From positions 1 to 7,142 of the forward strand of contig CAZBJB010000059.1 of assembly GCA_964492105.1 (NCBI GenBank): 7,142 nucleotides of DNA, given 5' to 3'. Below are positions 1 through 6,707 of the stretch, in pieces. Source of the stretch: JAUZQZ01 sp964492105. Its GTDB lineage: Bacteria > Pseudomonadota > Zetaproteobacteria > Mariprofundales > Mariprofundaceae. The notes under the pieces were generated by a model, which was not told where the DNA came from, made no database searches, and worked only from the letters and a program-made list of their open reading frames with translations. Made by a program: the position numbers and the translations under genes. Every line of letters begins with the position of its first letter. Position 1 is the stretch's first letter.

Positions 1-45
1 GCGATGGGTCAATTTTTTGAGCAAAAGTGGGTCAATTCTGGTGAG
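1..45. mobile_element. Terminal tip of a probable IS21-family insertion sequence (partial, extends off the left edge)
   Basis: The motif TGGGTCAATT occurs at 5-14 and again at 28-37, a 23-bp period, with GAGCAAAAG between the copies. Multiple short terminal repeats containing TGGGTCA are typical of the ends of IS21-family (istA/istB) elements; this is from memory of the family. The helicase reading frame on the minus strand stops inside this motif, at the TGA formed by the complement of TCA at 32-34, which fits an element inserted into the gene. The exact boundary is uncertain, probably between 39 and 46. No transposase gene is visible because the rest of the element lies outside the window. 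An unrelated IS with similar ends cannot be excluded. Confidence 0.5.
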
Positions 46-1101
46 CGCTGAAGAAACGGGGTGCGATACGCCGCAGCATCTGGTGTGAGGTAAACAGGAC
101 AAAAGCCCGGCCCGCCGAAGCACGAATCAACGCCTCGATTTCCTCGAACAGCGTTCCCTCATCATGCGATTCGTTTGGCGCGGGGATATGGGACGGTGCA
201 TAAATCATGGCCTGAGAGGAATAATCGAAGGGAGACGGATGGAAAACTGCTTGCGCACCTTCCAGCCCCAAGCGCTCCCGCATGTAGGCAAAATTTCCCG
301 AGATGCGCAGAGTGGCGGACGAAAGGATAAAGCTGGAGGGACGAGACCATAATTTCTCGGCCAGAACAGGGCCGGTCTCTACCGATGCCAGCAGATGCCG
401 TGCATGTTTACCCGAACCCTCGCGCCAGGCAACAAATCCTTCGGCGGGCTCAAGCATGGATTGCATGTCCGCCGCGATATCCAGTGCACGATCCGCTATT
501 TTTCCAGCCTCTTCACTGCGCTGTCTGCGGCGTTCCATTTGCCGGATCAGCGGCTGCCACCCGACCAGCGCTTCACTCAGGTCGTTATCCGCATAGGCCT
601 GAAACACCTTCAAAAAATATTGGTCAATCTCCCGCTTCAGGGCTACCTCATCGCCAATCGTGCAGTCAAAATTCGGCAGGACTTCACCAAAATCTTCCGA
701 TTTTAATTCGGCGTCGGCCAGCAACAAACTGTGATTGCTGACTACGATCTCTGCATCCTGAGCAGCCTGCCTTGCCTTGAACAACGGGCATTGTGAGAAA
801 GCGGGACATTTACCGCCCGGGCATTGCTCCGCTGTAGCCGTGACCATGCCGCCAATGCCCTGGTATGCGTGGAGATCAGTACCTTCAAATCACTACGCAG
901 CGCGGGCACCAGGTATGCCAGCGTTTTCCCGGTACCTGTTTCGGCTTCAGCCGGCAACCGGCCGCCAGCTTCCATGCATTCGGCAATTTCTCCGGCGAGT
1001 TTCACTTGCTCTTCGCGGTACACATAGCCTGGCAAAGCTTTTGCCAGATTCGCATCCGGTTGGAAATCACGTATAATTTGCCTGGGGAAAGAGCTGTTCA
1101 T
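32..1101 (-). pseudogene. Decayed DinG/YoaA-type ATP-dependent DNA helicase (frameshift, deletions, truncated 3' end)
   Basis: This is a remnant of an XPD-like superfamily 2 helicase with an iron-sulfur domain, the DinG/YoaA family that unwinds damaged or structured DNA. The first frame starts at ATG 1101, preceded by AAGAGG at a suitable distance. It carries the Q-motif-like YREEQ (residues 28-32), Walker A AETGTGKT (53-60) and VLISTHTRAL (74-83). The homology then jumps to another frame, which is open from about 890 down to 32. That frame has three of the four expected Fe-S cysteines (CPGGKC...C, codons near 823, 808 and 790), then KARQAAQDAEIVVSNHSLL, the motif SSATL (near 310-322) and FVLFTSH. 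Family members are roughly 640-700 residues; only about 350 remain here. The segment with the first Fe-S cysteine is missing at the frame switch. The DEAH box is reduced to GDEVALK (near 647), as if the residues after DE were deleted. Helicase motifs V and VI are absent, cut off by the IS tip. ATPase activity is not expected. Fragments might still be translated. Confidence 0.88.
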
Positions 1102-1221
1102 AAGGGCCTCTTGCAAAACTCGTGAGCCGCGATCGGCTTCCTCACTTTGACCATTTCCGGGCTGGACTTTCGCACCATGGAATCACCATGCAAATTTCAG
1201 GATTCTAACCTGGACTATCCA
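1102..1221. other. Non-coding spacer between the helicase remnant and the ABC transporter genes, with a possible IS-end relic
   Basis: No gene is recognisable here. The stretch directly before the helicase start, from 1103, reads AGGGCCTCTTGCAAAACTC on the plus strand. This resembles the TTGCAAAA-containing ends of some IS5-type elements, so it may be a solitary IS end left beside the helicase start codon. No matching second end or transposase is visible. CACCATG occurs twice, at 1173-1179 and 1184-1190. A weak CAGG/CCTG hairpin could form just past the stop codon of the ABC ATPase, but no T-run follows, so I do not call a terminator. Confidence 0.3.
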
Positions 1222-2202
1222 CTAAATACTGCCGCGCCCTGTGATCGTCCGGGCTAAAGGATGCAAACAGGCAAACGCATGCGCATCAGCTGATAGCAGG
1301 CCATCAAATACCTGACAATCTTCTTGTGCATAAGGACAACGCAGGCGAAAGGCGCAGCCGCTTTCGGCAACACTTTCCTCACTATGCACAGCAGCATTCG
1401 TTTGTTGTTTTCGTTGGGACGGGTGTTCAACGGGCCGCGCATCCAGCAACGCCCTGGTGTATGGGTGTTTTGGATATGTATAAACATCCTCGATATGTCC
1501 CTGTTCCACAATGCGGCCGGCAAACATGACAGCCACCCGGTCCGCCACCTGTTTGACCACGGATAAATCGTGCGAAATGAACAGATAAGCCAGTCTCTGT
1601 TCCTGTTGCAGCCGGGTCAACAGATTCAATACCTGGGCCTGCACGGACACGTCCAGTGCTGATGCCGGTTCATCCAGCACAAGCAATTCGGGGGATACGG
1701 CCAGTGCGCGCGCAATGCCGATGCGCTGGCGCTGGCCGCCGGAGAACTGATGCGGATAACGATCCAGCACCTCCGCATCCGTACCACACTGTCCAAGCAC
1801 TTCAACCACTCTCTCGCGTCGCTGTTTTGCGTTCAGATCCCGCGCATGTATGCGCAGGCCCTCACCCACCGTTTCCCCGATTCGCATGCGTGGATTAAGG
1901 CTGGCAAACGGATCCTGAAAAACCATTTGCATGTGTTTGCGCATCTTGCGCAGGTGTTTACCTTTCAAATGGGTAATGTCCGTCCCCATCAGCACAATAC
2001 TGCCTGCATCCACGTCCAGCAGACGCATCACGATGCGTGCCGTCGTCGATTTTCCACTACCCGATTCCCCGACAATAGCCAGTGTTTCCCCTTCCTTGAT
2101 TTTGAAGCTGACATCGTCCACGGCGCGAGTAATATGGCCGTTGCCCCATGGCCCACCTGCATGGAAACTTTTGTATAGCCCTTTGACAGCCAGCAGACTC
2201 AT
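1222..2202 (-). CDS. Dipeptide/oligopeptide ABC transporter ATP-binding protein, DppF/OppF type
   Basis: This is one of the two nucleotide-binding subunits of a peptide (ABC type 1) importer; it hydrolyses ATP on the cytoplasmic face of the inner membrane. It has 326 residues, normal for the family. Visible motifs are Walker A GESGSGKST (residues 45-53), Q-loop VFQDP (Gln 96), signature SGGQRQR (153-159), Walker B LLVLDEP (172-178) and H-loop His 210. The C-terminal oligopeptide-transporter extension holds HPYTRALLDA and a four-cysteine pattern (GCAFRLRC, EDC, FAC). I chose ATG 2202 because homology starts there, and because its ATGA overlaps the TGA stop of the upstream ATPase (2199-2201), indicating translational coupling. 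A longer reading from 2274 would lie within the upstream gene. Walker B is followed by DEPAS rather than the commoner DEPTS or DEPVS, which should be tolerated. DppF, OppF and other peptide or nickel transporter subunits cannot be separated by sequence reading alone. Confidence 0.9.
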   Translation of the reverse strand: MSLLAVKGLYKSFHAGGPWGNGHITRAVDDVSFKIKEGETLAIVGESGSGKSTTARIVMRLLDVDAGSIVLMGTDITHLKGKHLRKMRKHMQMVFQDPFASLNPRMRIGETVGEGLRIHARDLNAKQRRERVVEVLGQCGTDAEVLDRYPHQFSGGQRQRIGIARALAVSPELLVLDEPASALDVSVQAQVLNLLTRLQQEQRLAYLFISHDLSVVKQVADRVAVMFAGRIVEQGHIEDVYTYPKHPYTRALLDARPVEHPSQRKQQTNAAVHSEESVAESGCAFRLRCPYAQEDCQVFDGLLSADAHAFACLHPLARTITGRGSI

Positions 2203-3185
2203 CCCGCTTCTTTCCGCTGCACGAAAGCCGTCGTTACATGAACACAACGAGCCCAGTGCCCGCCACGGTGCCATGCCTCTTCTGTTACCGTTTGTTCGCA
2301 GTCCACATCAGCCAGGGGACAACGGGGTGCAAATCGGCATCCGGACGGCCATGCCCCCGGGGCGGGAACCTGTCCATGGATGGCAGGCATGGGTTTGCCA
2401 CGAGAGGCGATTTCCGGGCGGCAATCCATCAGGGCGCGCGTATAGGGATGGGCAGGGTAATCAAAAATCGACGTAACAGGACCATATTCAACGATATGCC
2501 CGGCATACATGACGGCAACCTCATCGGCCAGTTCCGCCACCAGACTGAAATCATGCGTTACCAGCAGCATGCCAAGCCCTTTCTCCTGTTGCAGCTTGCG
2601 CAACAGATCAATGATTCGTGCTTGAACGGACACGTCCAGCGCCGTCGTGGGCTCATCAGCAACGATATAATCGGGATTGGCGGCCATCGCCATGGCAATC
2701 AACATGCGCTGACGCATACCGCCGGACAGCGCGTCAGGATATTGTCGAGACAATTGCTCCGGCTGTTGCAGCCCTACATCCGAAAGCAGGGAGATCATGC
2801 GATCGTGAACCTCGCGTCTTGTCAGGTCAAGATGCAAACGAATCACTTCGCTGATCTGAGCGCCAATGGAGAAAACCGGATTCAGCGCTGTCATCGGCTC
2901 TTGAAAAATGATGGAAACCCTGCCGCCACGCAATACACGCAATTCGCGTTCCCGCATGGCAAACACATCCTGCCCGTCAAGCCTGACCGTTCCTGCGGTA
3001 CGTTCAATACCCTGATGCTCGCCAAGGCGTAGAATAGTTTGCGCGGTAATGGACTTGCCACAGCCTGATTCGCCAACCAGCCCCAACACACGCCCTGGTT
3101 CGAGCGTTAATGTTACATCGCTGACCGCATTCATGGGTCCATCGGTAGAGGGGATAGATAATGAAAGATGCTCGATTTCCAGCAT
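2199..3185 (-). CDS. Dipeptide/oligopeptide ABC transporter ATP-binding protein, DppD/OppD type
   Basis: This is the partner nucleotide-binding subunit that would form a heterodimer with the DppF/OppF-type protein encoded just downstream. It has 328 residues from the chosen start. Motifs are Walker A GESGCGKS (residues 38-45), Q-loop IIFQEPMTALNP, signature LSGGMRQR, Walker B YIVADEPTTALD and H-loop VTHD. The C-terminal part has AHPYTRALMD and the cysteine pattern GCRFAPRC, DC, RC seen in this subfamily, where such cysteines have been reported to hold an Fe-S cluster. The start at ATG 3185 (MLEIEHLSLSIPS) is where homology begins, but no clear Shine-Dalgarno precedes it. In-frame ATG 3230 and GTG 3260 are alternatives that would add 15 or 25 unalignable residues. 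The usual neighbours, two permeases and a solute-binding protein, are not upstream; the next gene is the divergent tolB. The permeases must be elsewhere, or the pair is orphaned. The substrate cannot be told from the ATPases. Confidence 0.9.
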   Translation of the reverse strand: MLEIEHLSLSIPSTDGPMNAVSDVTLTLEPGRVLGLVGESGCGKSITAQTILRLGEHQGIERTAGTVRLDGQDVFAMRERELRVLRGGRVSIIFQEPMTALNPVFSIGAQISEVIRLHLDLTRREVHDRMISLLSDVGLQQPEQLSRQYPDALSGGMRQRMLIAMAMAANPDYIVADEPTTALDVSVQARIIDLLRKLQQEKGLGMLLVTHDFSLVAELADEVAVMYAGHIVEYGPVTSIFDYPAHPYTRALMDCRPEIASRGKPMPAIHGQVPAPGAWPSGCRFAPRCPLADVDCEQTVTEEAWHRGGHWARCVHVTTAFVQRKEAG

Positions 3186-3338
3186 GGGCGTGAGTGTGGC
3201 CGAAGCAACGGCTGCTTTCCAGCATTTCATTGACCATGAACCGGTATTGACATGTAGCACATGCCGTAATCAGGAGCGCTTGCGAGAGACCGGATCCGCC
3301 GCTTGCATTTCCGCACGCTCGCGGCTAGAAACCACCCC
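3186..3338. promoter_or_regulatory. Divergent intergenic region between the ABC ATPase pair and tolB
   Basis: Promoters for both directions should lie here if neither operon begins elsewhere. On the plus strand a perfect TTGACA -35 hexamer sits at 3247-3252, but the best -10-like hexamer (TAATCA, 3267-3272) is only 14 bases away, so the match is weak. A short perfect inverted repeat, CATGT-AGC-ACATG, lies at 3251-3263 and overlaps that -35 box, so it could be an operator. I found no convincing promoter on the minus strand. No remnant of a permease, or of tolA, which normally precedes tolB, could be recognised. Confidence 0.25.
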
Positions 3339-4679
3339 ATGCGGATTACAAACAGTAACATGAATAAAGCCATATGCAGCACGTCGACGGGCGGTCAATT
3401 CGCATATGGTTTTATTGGCGTTGTCGTTGGTCTCGTATACCTCACCATGCTACTTCCCTGCGTAGCACAGGCTGCTAAATTTGAAATTTTTCAGTCCGAA
3501 TATCAACCCCTGAAGCTGGCATGGATGGTCGATGCTCCATCCGAAGATGCGAACGCCGAACATCTCATCCGCAATGTGGTGCGGCATGATCTGGAGTCCA
3601 GCCAGTCGTTTGTGGCACTCGACCCCTTGAGCTTTTTCGTCACCGCCAAACAGACAGAAAAGCACATCAATTATGGTGACTGGCGTATTATAGGGGCCGA
3701 TATTCTGGCCATTGCACGTCTTCACCGGACAGATGATAACTGGAAGGCTGATGTTGAAGTGCTGGATCCCTTCCGCGGCAAGGTATTGCTTCAAACGACG
3801 CTGGATTATTCAGGAAGCGATTTGCGCCCGCTGGCGCACCAGATATCCAATAATATCTACCATGCATCCACTGGAATCGCAGGTTATTTCAACAGCCATA
3901 TCCTGTATGTGCGAAAACATGGCGACAGGGCGGACTTGATTTATATGGATCAGGATGGCGCCAACAAACAGGTCGTTGGGCGCAATTTCACATTATTACT
4001 TTCGCCGGACTGGTCGCCCGACAATCGGCTGGTGGCGTTAAATACCTACGTCGGTAACCGACCTCGTCTGGAAACCTTCAATCTGTCCAATGGAAAACGC
4101 AGCACATTCGGCGCATTTCCAGGCCTGAACAGCACGCCCGCGTGGTCCCCTGATGGCCGGTTTATTGCTGCCACATTGTCCTTCACCGGTAATACGGAAA
4201 TCCATATCTTCGATACCAGCACCCGCACATGGCGGCAATTGACACATAATCCCGGCATCAATACCACACCGACATGGTCGCCGGATGGTAAATGGATCGC
4301 CTTTACCAGCAACCGTAGCGGCTCTCCCCAGATTTATCGTATTCGCATCCGTGACGGACACGTGCAACGCATCAGTACGCTTGGATCGTATAACACTTCA
4401 CCGGCATGGTCACCCGCCGGAGATAGAATTGCCTTGATTACACGCAAGGGATGGGAATATGCTTTGGCCACCATGAGGCTGGATGGAAGCGATATCCGCT
4501 ATCTGGTCACAGGGGGCCCTGTCGAGTCGCCCGCATGGTCGCCAAATGCGCAAATGCTGCTGTTTTCCAAAGAGGTGAAAGGCATGCGCAGGGTGTATAG
4601 AGTTCCCAGCTGGGGTGGAAAGGTGAAAGCCATTACGGCTCCTGATGAGGATGCATCGTATCCCGCCTGGTCGCATTAA
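3339..4679 (+). CDS. tolB: TolB, periplasmic beta-propeller protein of the Tol-Pal system
   Basis: TolB is a periplasmic protein that binds Pal and connects it to the TolQRA inner-membrane complex, supporting outer-membrane constriction at division. The protein has an N-terminal signal peptide with hydrophobic core GFIGVVVGLVYLTMLL, likely cleaved after AQA or AQAA before KFEIF. An N-terminal TolB domain follows. The propeller repeats come next, each with a WSP signature: PDWSPDNR, PAWSPDGRF, PTWSPDGKW, PAWSPAGDR, PAWSPNAQ and a last PAWSH at the C-terminus. Length is 446 residues from ATG 3339, or 439 from ATG 3360; E. coli TolB is 430. Both starts lack a strong ribosome binding site, and a TTG at 3303 is also in frame, so the start is uncertain. 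It is the first gene of a tolB-pal-cpoB-queE run. tolQ, tolR and tolA, normally just upstream, are absent from this position. Identity is firm. Confidence 0.95.
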   Translation: MRITNSNMNKAICSTSTGGQFAYGFIGVVVGLVYLTMLLPCVAQAAKFEIFQSEYQPLKLAWMVDAPSEDANAEHLIRNVVRHDLESSQSFVALDPLSFFVTAKQTEKHINYGDWRIIGADILAIARLHRTDDNWKADVEVLDPFRGKVLLQTTLDYSGSDLRPLAHQISNNIYHASTGIAGYFNSHILYVRKHGDRADLIYMDQDGANKQVVGRNFTLLLSPDWSPDNRLVALNTYVGNRPRLETFNLSNGKRSTFGAFPGLNSTPAWSPDGRFIAATLSFTGNTEIHIFDTSTRTWRQLTHNPGINTTPTWSPDGKWIAFTSNRSGSPQIYRIRIRDGHVQRISTLGSYNTSPAWSPAGDRIALITRKGWEYALATMRLDGSDIRYLVTGGPVESPAWSPNAQMLLFSKEVKGMRRVYRVPSWGGKVKAITAPDEDASYPAWSH

Positions 4680-4689
4680 GGCCAGGCGG
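4663..4689 (+). other. Perfect hairpin spanning the tolB stop codon
   Basis: CCGCCTGG at 4663-4670 pairs exactly with CCAGGCGG at 4682-4689, an 8-bp G+C-rich stem with an 11-base loop that contains the tolB stop codon (4677-4679). It is followed by an A-rich tract (CATTATAAAAAAAA) rather than T residues, so it does not look like a rho-independent terminator on the plus strand. It could slow exonucleases, mark an mRNA processing point or tune pal expression relative to tolB. That role is inference. Confidence 0.4.
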
Positions 4690-4718
4690 ACATTATAAAA
4701 AAAAATGGGAGGAACCCA

Positions 4719-5243
4719 ATGAAATTGAAACAATACTCAGGTATCGGTTTGGCTTTTGTAGCTGCCACGGGTCTGCTATTCGCAGGCTGTGTCAAGAAAA
4801 CAACGGTTGGAGGAAGTCCGCCTGTCTCCATTGAAAAGAGTAGCGCAATAACGCCTGCTGGTGCGACAACAAATGGCGTCTCAACGACGAACAGCGTCTC
4901 AACCGTGCAGGAGCCATCCTCACATAGCGTTTATTTCGCATTTGACCGTTCGGGACTGGATGAACCTGCACGTGGCATTCTAAATGCCAATGCAGCATGG
5001 CTGAAGGCACATTCCGGCACTTCAATCACCGTTGAGGGAAATTGCGATGAACGGGGCAGCCGTGAATACAATCTGGCGCTGGGTCAGCGCCGTGCCGACA
5101 GCGTCCACGATTATCTCGTTAAGCGCGGCGTATCTGCTTCAAGCATTGATACCGTTTCATTTGGTGAGGAACGTCCGGTCTGCCATGGAACGGGTGAAGC
5201 CTGCTGGGCGCAGAATCGGCATGCGGATATTGTTGTCCGCTGA
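4719..5243 (+). CDS. pal: Pal, peptidoglycan-associated outer-membrane lipoprotein
   Basis: Pal is anchored in the outer membrane by its lipidated N-terminus and binds diaminopimelate-containing peptidoglycan, alternating with TolB binding. It has 174 residues, the usual size. The lipoprotein signal ends in lipobox LFAGC (residues 20-24) with Cys24 as the lipidated residue. A flexible Ser/Thr-rich linker (about 25-68) contains the imperfect 6-residue repeat TNGVST-TNSVST. The OmpA-like domain (about 69-174) has SVYFAFDRSGLD, the binding loop GNCDERGSREYNLALGQRRAD with Asp110 and Arg125, and FGEERPVC. Cys155 and Cys162 could form a disulfide. The start ATG 4719 has a strong ribosome binding site, GGGAGG at 4707-4712, much better than that of tolB, consistent with Pal being made in large amounts. 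It lies 39 bases after tolB, and its end overlaps the likely start of cpoB. Confidence 0.97.
   Translation: MKLKQYSGIGLAFVAATGLLFAGCVKKTTVGGSPPVSIEKSSAITPAGATTNGVSTTNSVSTVQEPSSHSVYFAFDRSGLDEPARGILNANAAWLKAHSGTSITVEGNCDERGSREYNLALGQRRADSVHDYLVKRGVSASSIDTVSFGEERPVCHGTGEACWAQNRHADIVVR
4869..4904 (+). repeat. Imperfect 18-bp tandem duplication in the Pal linker
   Basis: Two in-frame 18-bp units (4869-4886 and 4887-4904) match at 14 of 18 bases, sharing the core GCGTCTCAAC. They encode TNGVST and TNSVST in the unstructured linker between the lipid anchor and the OmpA-like domain. This probably reflects an old local duplication in a region where length varies freely. Confidence 0.6.
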
Positions 5244-6045
5244 GCTCCATGAAGTAAAAAAACGGCCGCTGGCACTGCCGGTGGCCGTCGCTTTGATGTT
5301 ATGTCTTGGAGTTTCCGCCTGTGCGAGCAAGAAACCACCCGAAGCATGGCTACAGGATAAGCCGATTGTGACTGGATCCATCAGGGGATTACAAAAAGGC
5401 CAGCAATCCATTGAGGAGGAGATTGGCGTTTTTAAAGGACGTTTGATTGAACTTGAACAGGCGCGAATGCTACGAACTTCCACGATGAACGCCCGGAATG
5501 CCGGTATTGAGCAATTGGAAACCAGGATGGCCCGTTTGGAGGCGATGGCTGCCAGATCAAAAAAATCGAGCCGGATCACCAAGCAAAAACTGGTCAGGAA
5601 GCTTGATAAAATTGTCAAATCCATATCAAAGCCCGTTGTAACTCCCCCCGTCCAGCCACCTGCAGAGCAAGAAAAAAATCATTATACCGCAGCGTATCTG
5701 GCACTCAAAAGCGGGCGTTATAAGGAAGCCACTCAGGGCTTCCGGCATTTGTTAAAAAGCTTCCCCAAGGGTGAATACACGGATCAGACATGGTACTGGC
5801 TGGGCGAAAGTTATTATGCTCAACATAAGCTCCAGCAAGCCATTGATGCGTTCGAAATGGTCGTTATACACCATCCCAAAAGCTCCAAATATGCCGCGGC
5901 CCTGCTTAAGCTCGGACTGGCCTACAAAGGCGTGTCGCGCATGGGGGATGCCAGTACCGTATGGCAACGGCTTATCCGGAAGTACCCCGATAGTGCGGCC
6001 GCGGAACAGGCACGCCGTCAATTAAAAGGGCTAACGGGGCACTAG
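5221..6045 (+). CDS. cpoB: CpoB (YbgF), Tol-Pal-associated coiled-coil/TPR protein
   Basis: CpoB is a periplasmic protein that links the Tol machinery with peptidoglycan synthase activity during division. From ATG 5221 it has 274 residues, near the usual 260. An N-terminal hydrophobic signal (LALPVAVALMLCLGVSAC, about residues 17-34) is followed by a charged segment. A coiled coil spans roughly 50-120 (for example SIEEEIGVFKGRLIELEQ and GIEQLETRMARLEAM). A proline-rich linker (PVVTPPVQPPA) follows, then TPR repeats from about 153 to the end (YLALKSGRYKEATQGFRHLL, YYAQHKLQQAIDAFEMVV, WQRLIRKYP). VSAC at 31-34 fits a lipobox, so the protein may be a lipoprotein; signal peptidase I cleavage after ACA is the alternative. 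The start overlaps the end of pal by 23 bases and has no clear ribosome binding site, suggesting coupled translation. An ATG at 5249 is out of frame and hits TAA after one codon. TTG 5230 or 5233 are other possible starts. queE follows after two bases. Confidence 0.92.
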   Translation: MRILLSAELHEVKKRPLALPVAVALMLCLGVSACASKKPPEAWLQDKPIVTGSIRGLQKGQQSIEEEIGVFKGRLIELEQARMLRTSTMNARNAGIEQLETRMARLEAMAARSKKSSRITKQKLVRKLDKIVKSISKPVVTPPVQPPAEQEKNHYTAAYLALKSGRYKEATQGFRHLLKSFPKGEYTDQTWYWLGESYYAQHKLQQAIDAFEMVVIHHPKSSKYAAALLKLGLAYKGVSRMGDASTVWQRLIRKYPDSAAAEQARRQLKGLTGH

Positions 6046-6047
6046 CA

Positions 6048-6707
6048 TTGCCTGCTTCTGATCCTCCGGTAGTCCACATTCATGAAATCTACGACAGCAT
6101 CCAGGGTGAAAGCACCACGGCAGGTATGCCATGTACCGTGGTCAGGCTGGCCGGATGTCCTTTACGCTGCAATTATTGTGATACACCGCAGGCACTTTCC
6201 TTTACCAGTGGTAAGGAATACAGTATCGAGCAGGTCACGAACCAGGTGCGCCAGCATAAGCGCCCGTTAACGCTGGTCAGTGGCGGTGAACCTTTGGCGC
6301 AAAAATCATGCCTTCCCCTCCTCGCTGCGCTGGTAGATATATCCCCTGTATTACAACTGGAAACATCCGGAGCATTTGACATCAGCCGGACTGATCCCGG
6401 CGTATGCCGAATACTGGACGTCAAGACACCTGGCAGTGGAGAGAGCAGACGCAACCGCTGGGAAAATTTCCACTTCCTGAAGGATGGTGATGAAATCAAG
6501 TTTGTCATCACCGGTCATGAGGATTATCTATGGTCTGTCGGTATCCTGGACAGGTATCACCCTGTTGTTCCCGTTCTGTTTTCACCCTCATGGGGTAACA
6601 TCCAGCCATCTGATCTGGCTGCGTGGATGCTGGAGGATCATGTGCCTGCACGCATGCAGTTGCAATTACACAAGCACATCTGGGGTGAGGAGGCAACCGG
6701 CGTATGA
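6048..6707 (+). CDS. queE: QueE, 7-carboxy-7-deazaguanine synthase (radical SAM)
   Basis: QueE converts 6-carboxytetrahydropterin to 7-carboxy-7-deazaguanine in the cytoplasm, a radical S-adenosylmethionine step toward preQ0 and tRNA queuosine. It has 219 residues, close to the 223 of the E. coli enzyme. The substrate-binding start EIYDSIQGES (13-22) is followed by the [4Fe-4S] motif CPLRCNYC (Cys37, Cys41, Cys44; C-x3-C-x2-C). SGGEP (78-82) corresponds to the SAM-binding GGEP loop. LETSGAF, DVKTPGSG and FVITGHEDY follow in the family order, and the end is QLHKHIWGEE. The start is a TTG at 6048, two bases after the cpoB stop, with GGGG at 6036-6039 as a modest ribosome binding site. The next in-frame ATG is residue 27, which would remove essential sequence, so TTG is preferred. 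Close packing behind cpoB implies co-transcription with tol-pal, as in many proteobacteria. Confidence 0.95.
   Translation: MPASDPPVVHIHEIYDSIQGESTTAGMPCTVVRLAGCPLRCNYCDTPQALSFTSGKEYSIEQVTNQVRQHKRPLTLVSGGEPLAQKSCLPLLAALVDISPVLQLETSGAFDISRTDPGVCRILDVKTPGSGESRRNRWENFHFLKDGDEIKFVITGHEDYLWSVGILDRYHPVVPVLFSPSWGNIQPSDLAAWMLEDHVPARMQLQLHKHIWGEEATGV

Noticed and set aside
2203..2274. Longer N-terminus for the DppF-like protein starting at 2274
   Set aside because: The 24 extra residues overlap the end of the DppD-like gene and lack homology; the ATGA overlap start at 2202 is typical.
2238..3032. Long plus-strand open frame of 264 codons opposite the DppD-like gene
   Set aside because: It is antisense to a clear ABC ATPase with all motifs; its translation has no recognisable domain and no ribosome binding site, so it is a shadow frame.
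5032..5220. Upstream extension of cpoB within pal
   Set aside because: It would place 63 unalignable residues before a normal signal peptide and fully overlap the conserved OmpA-like domain of pal.
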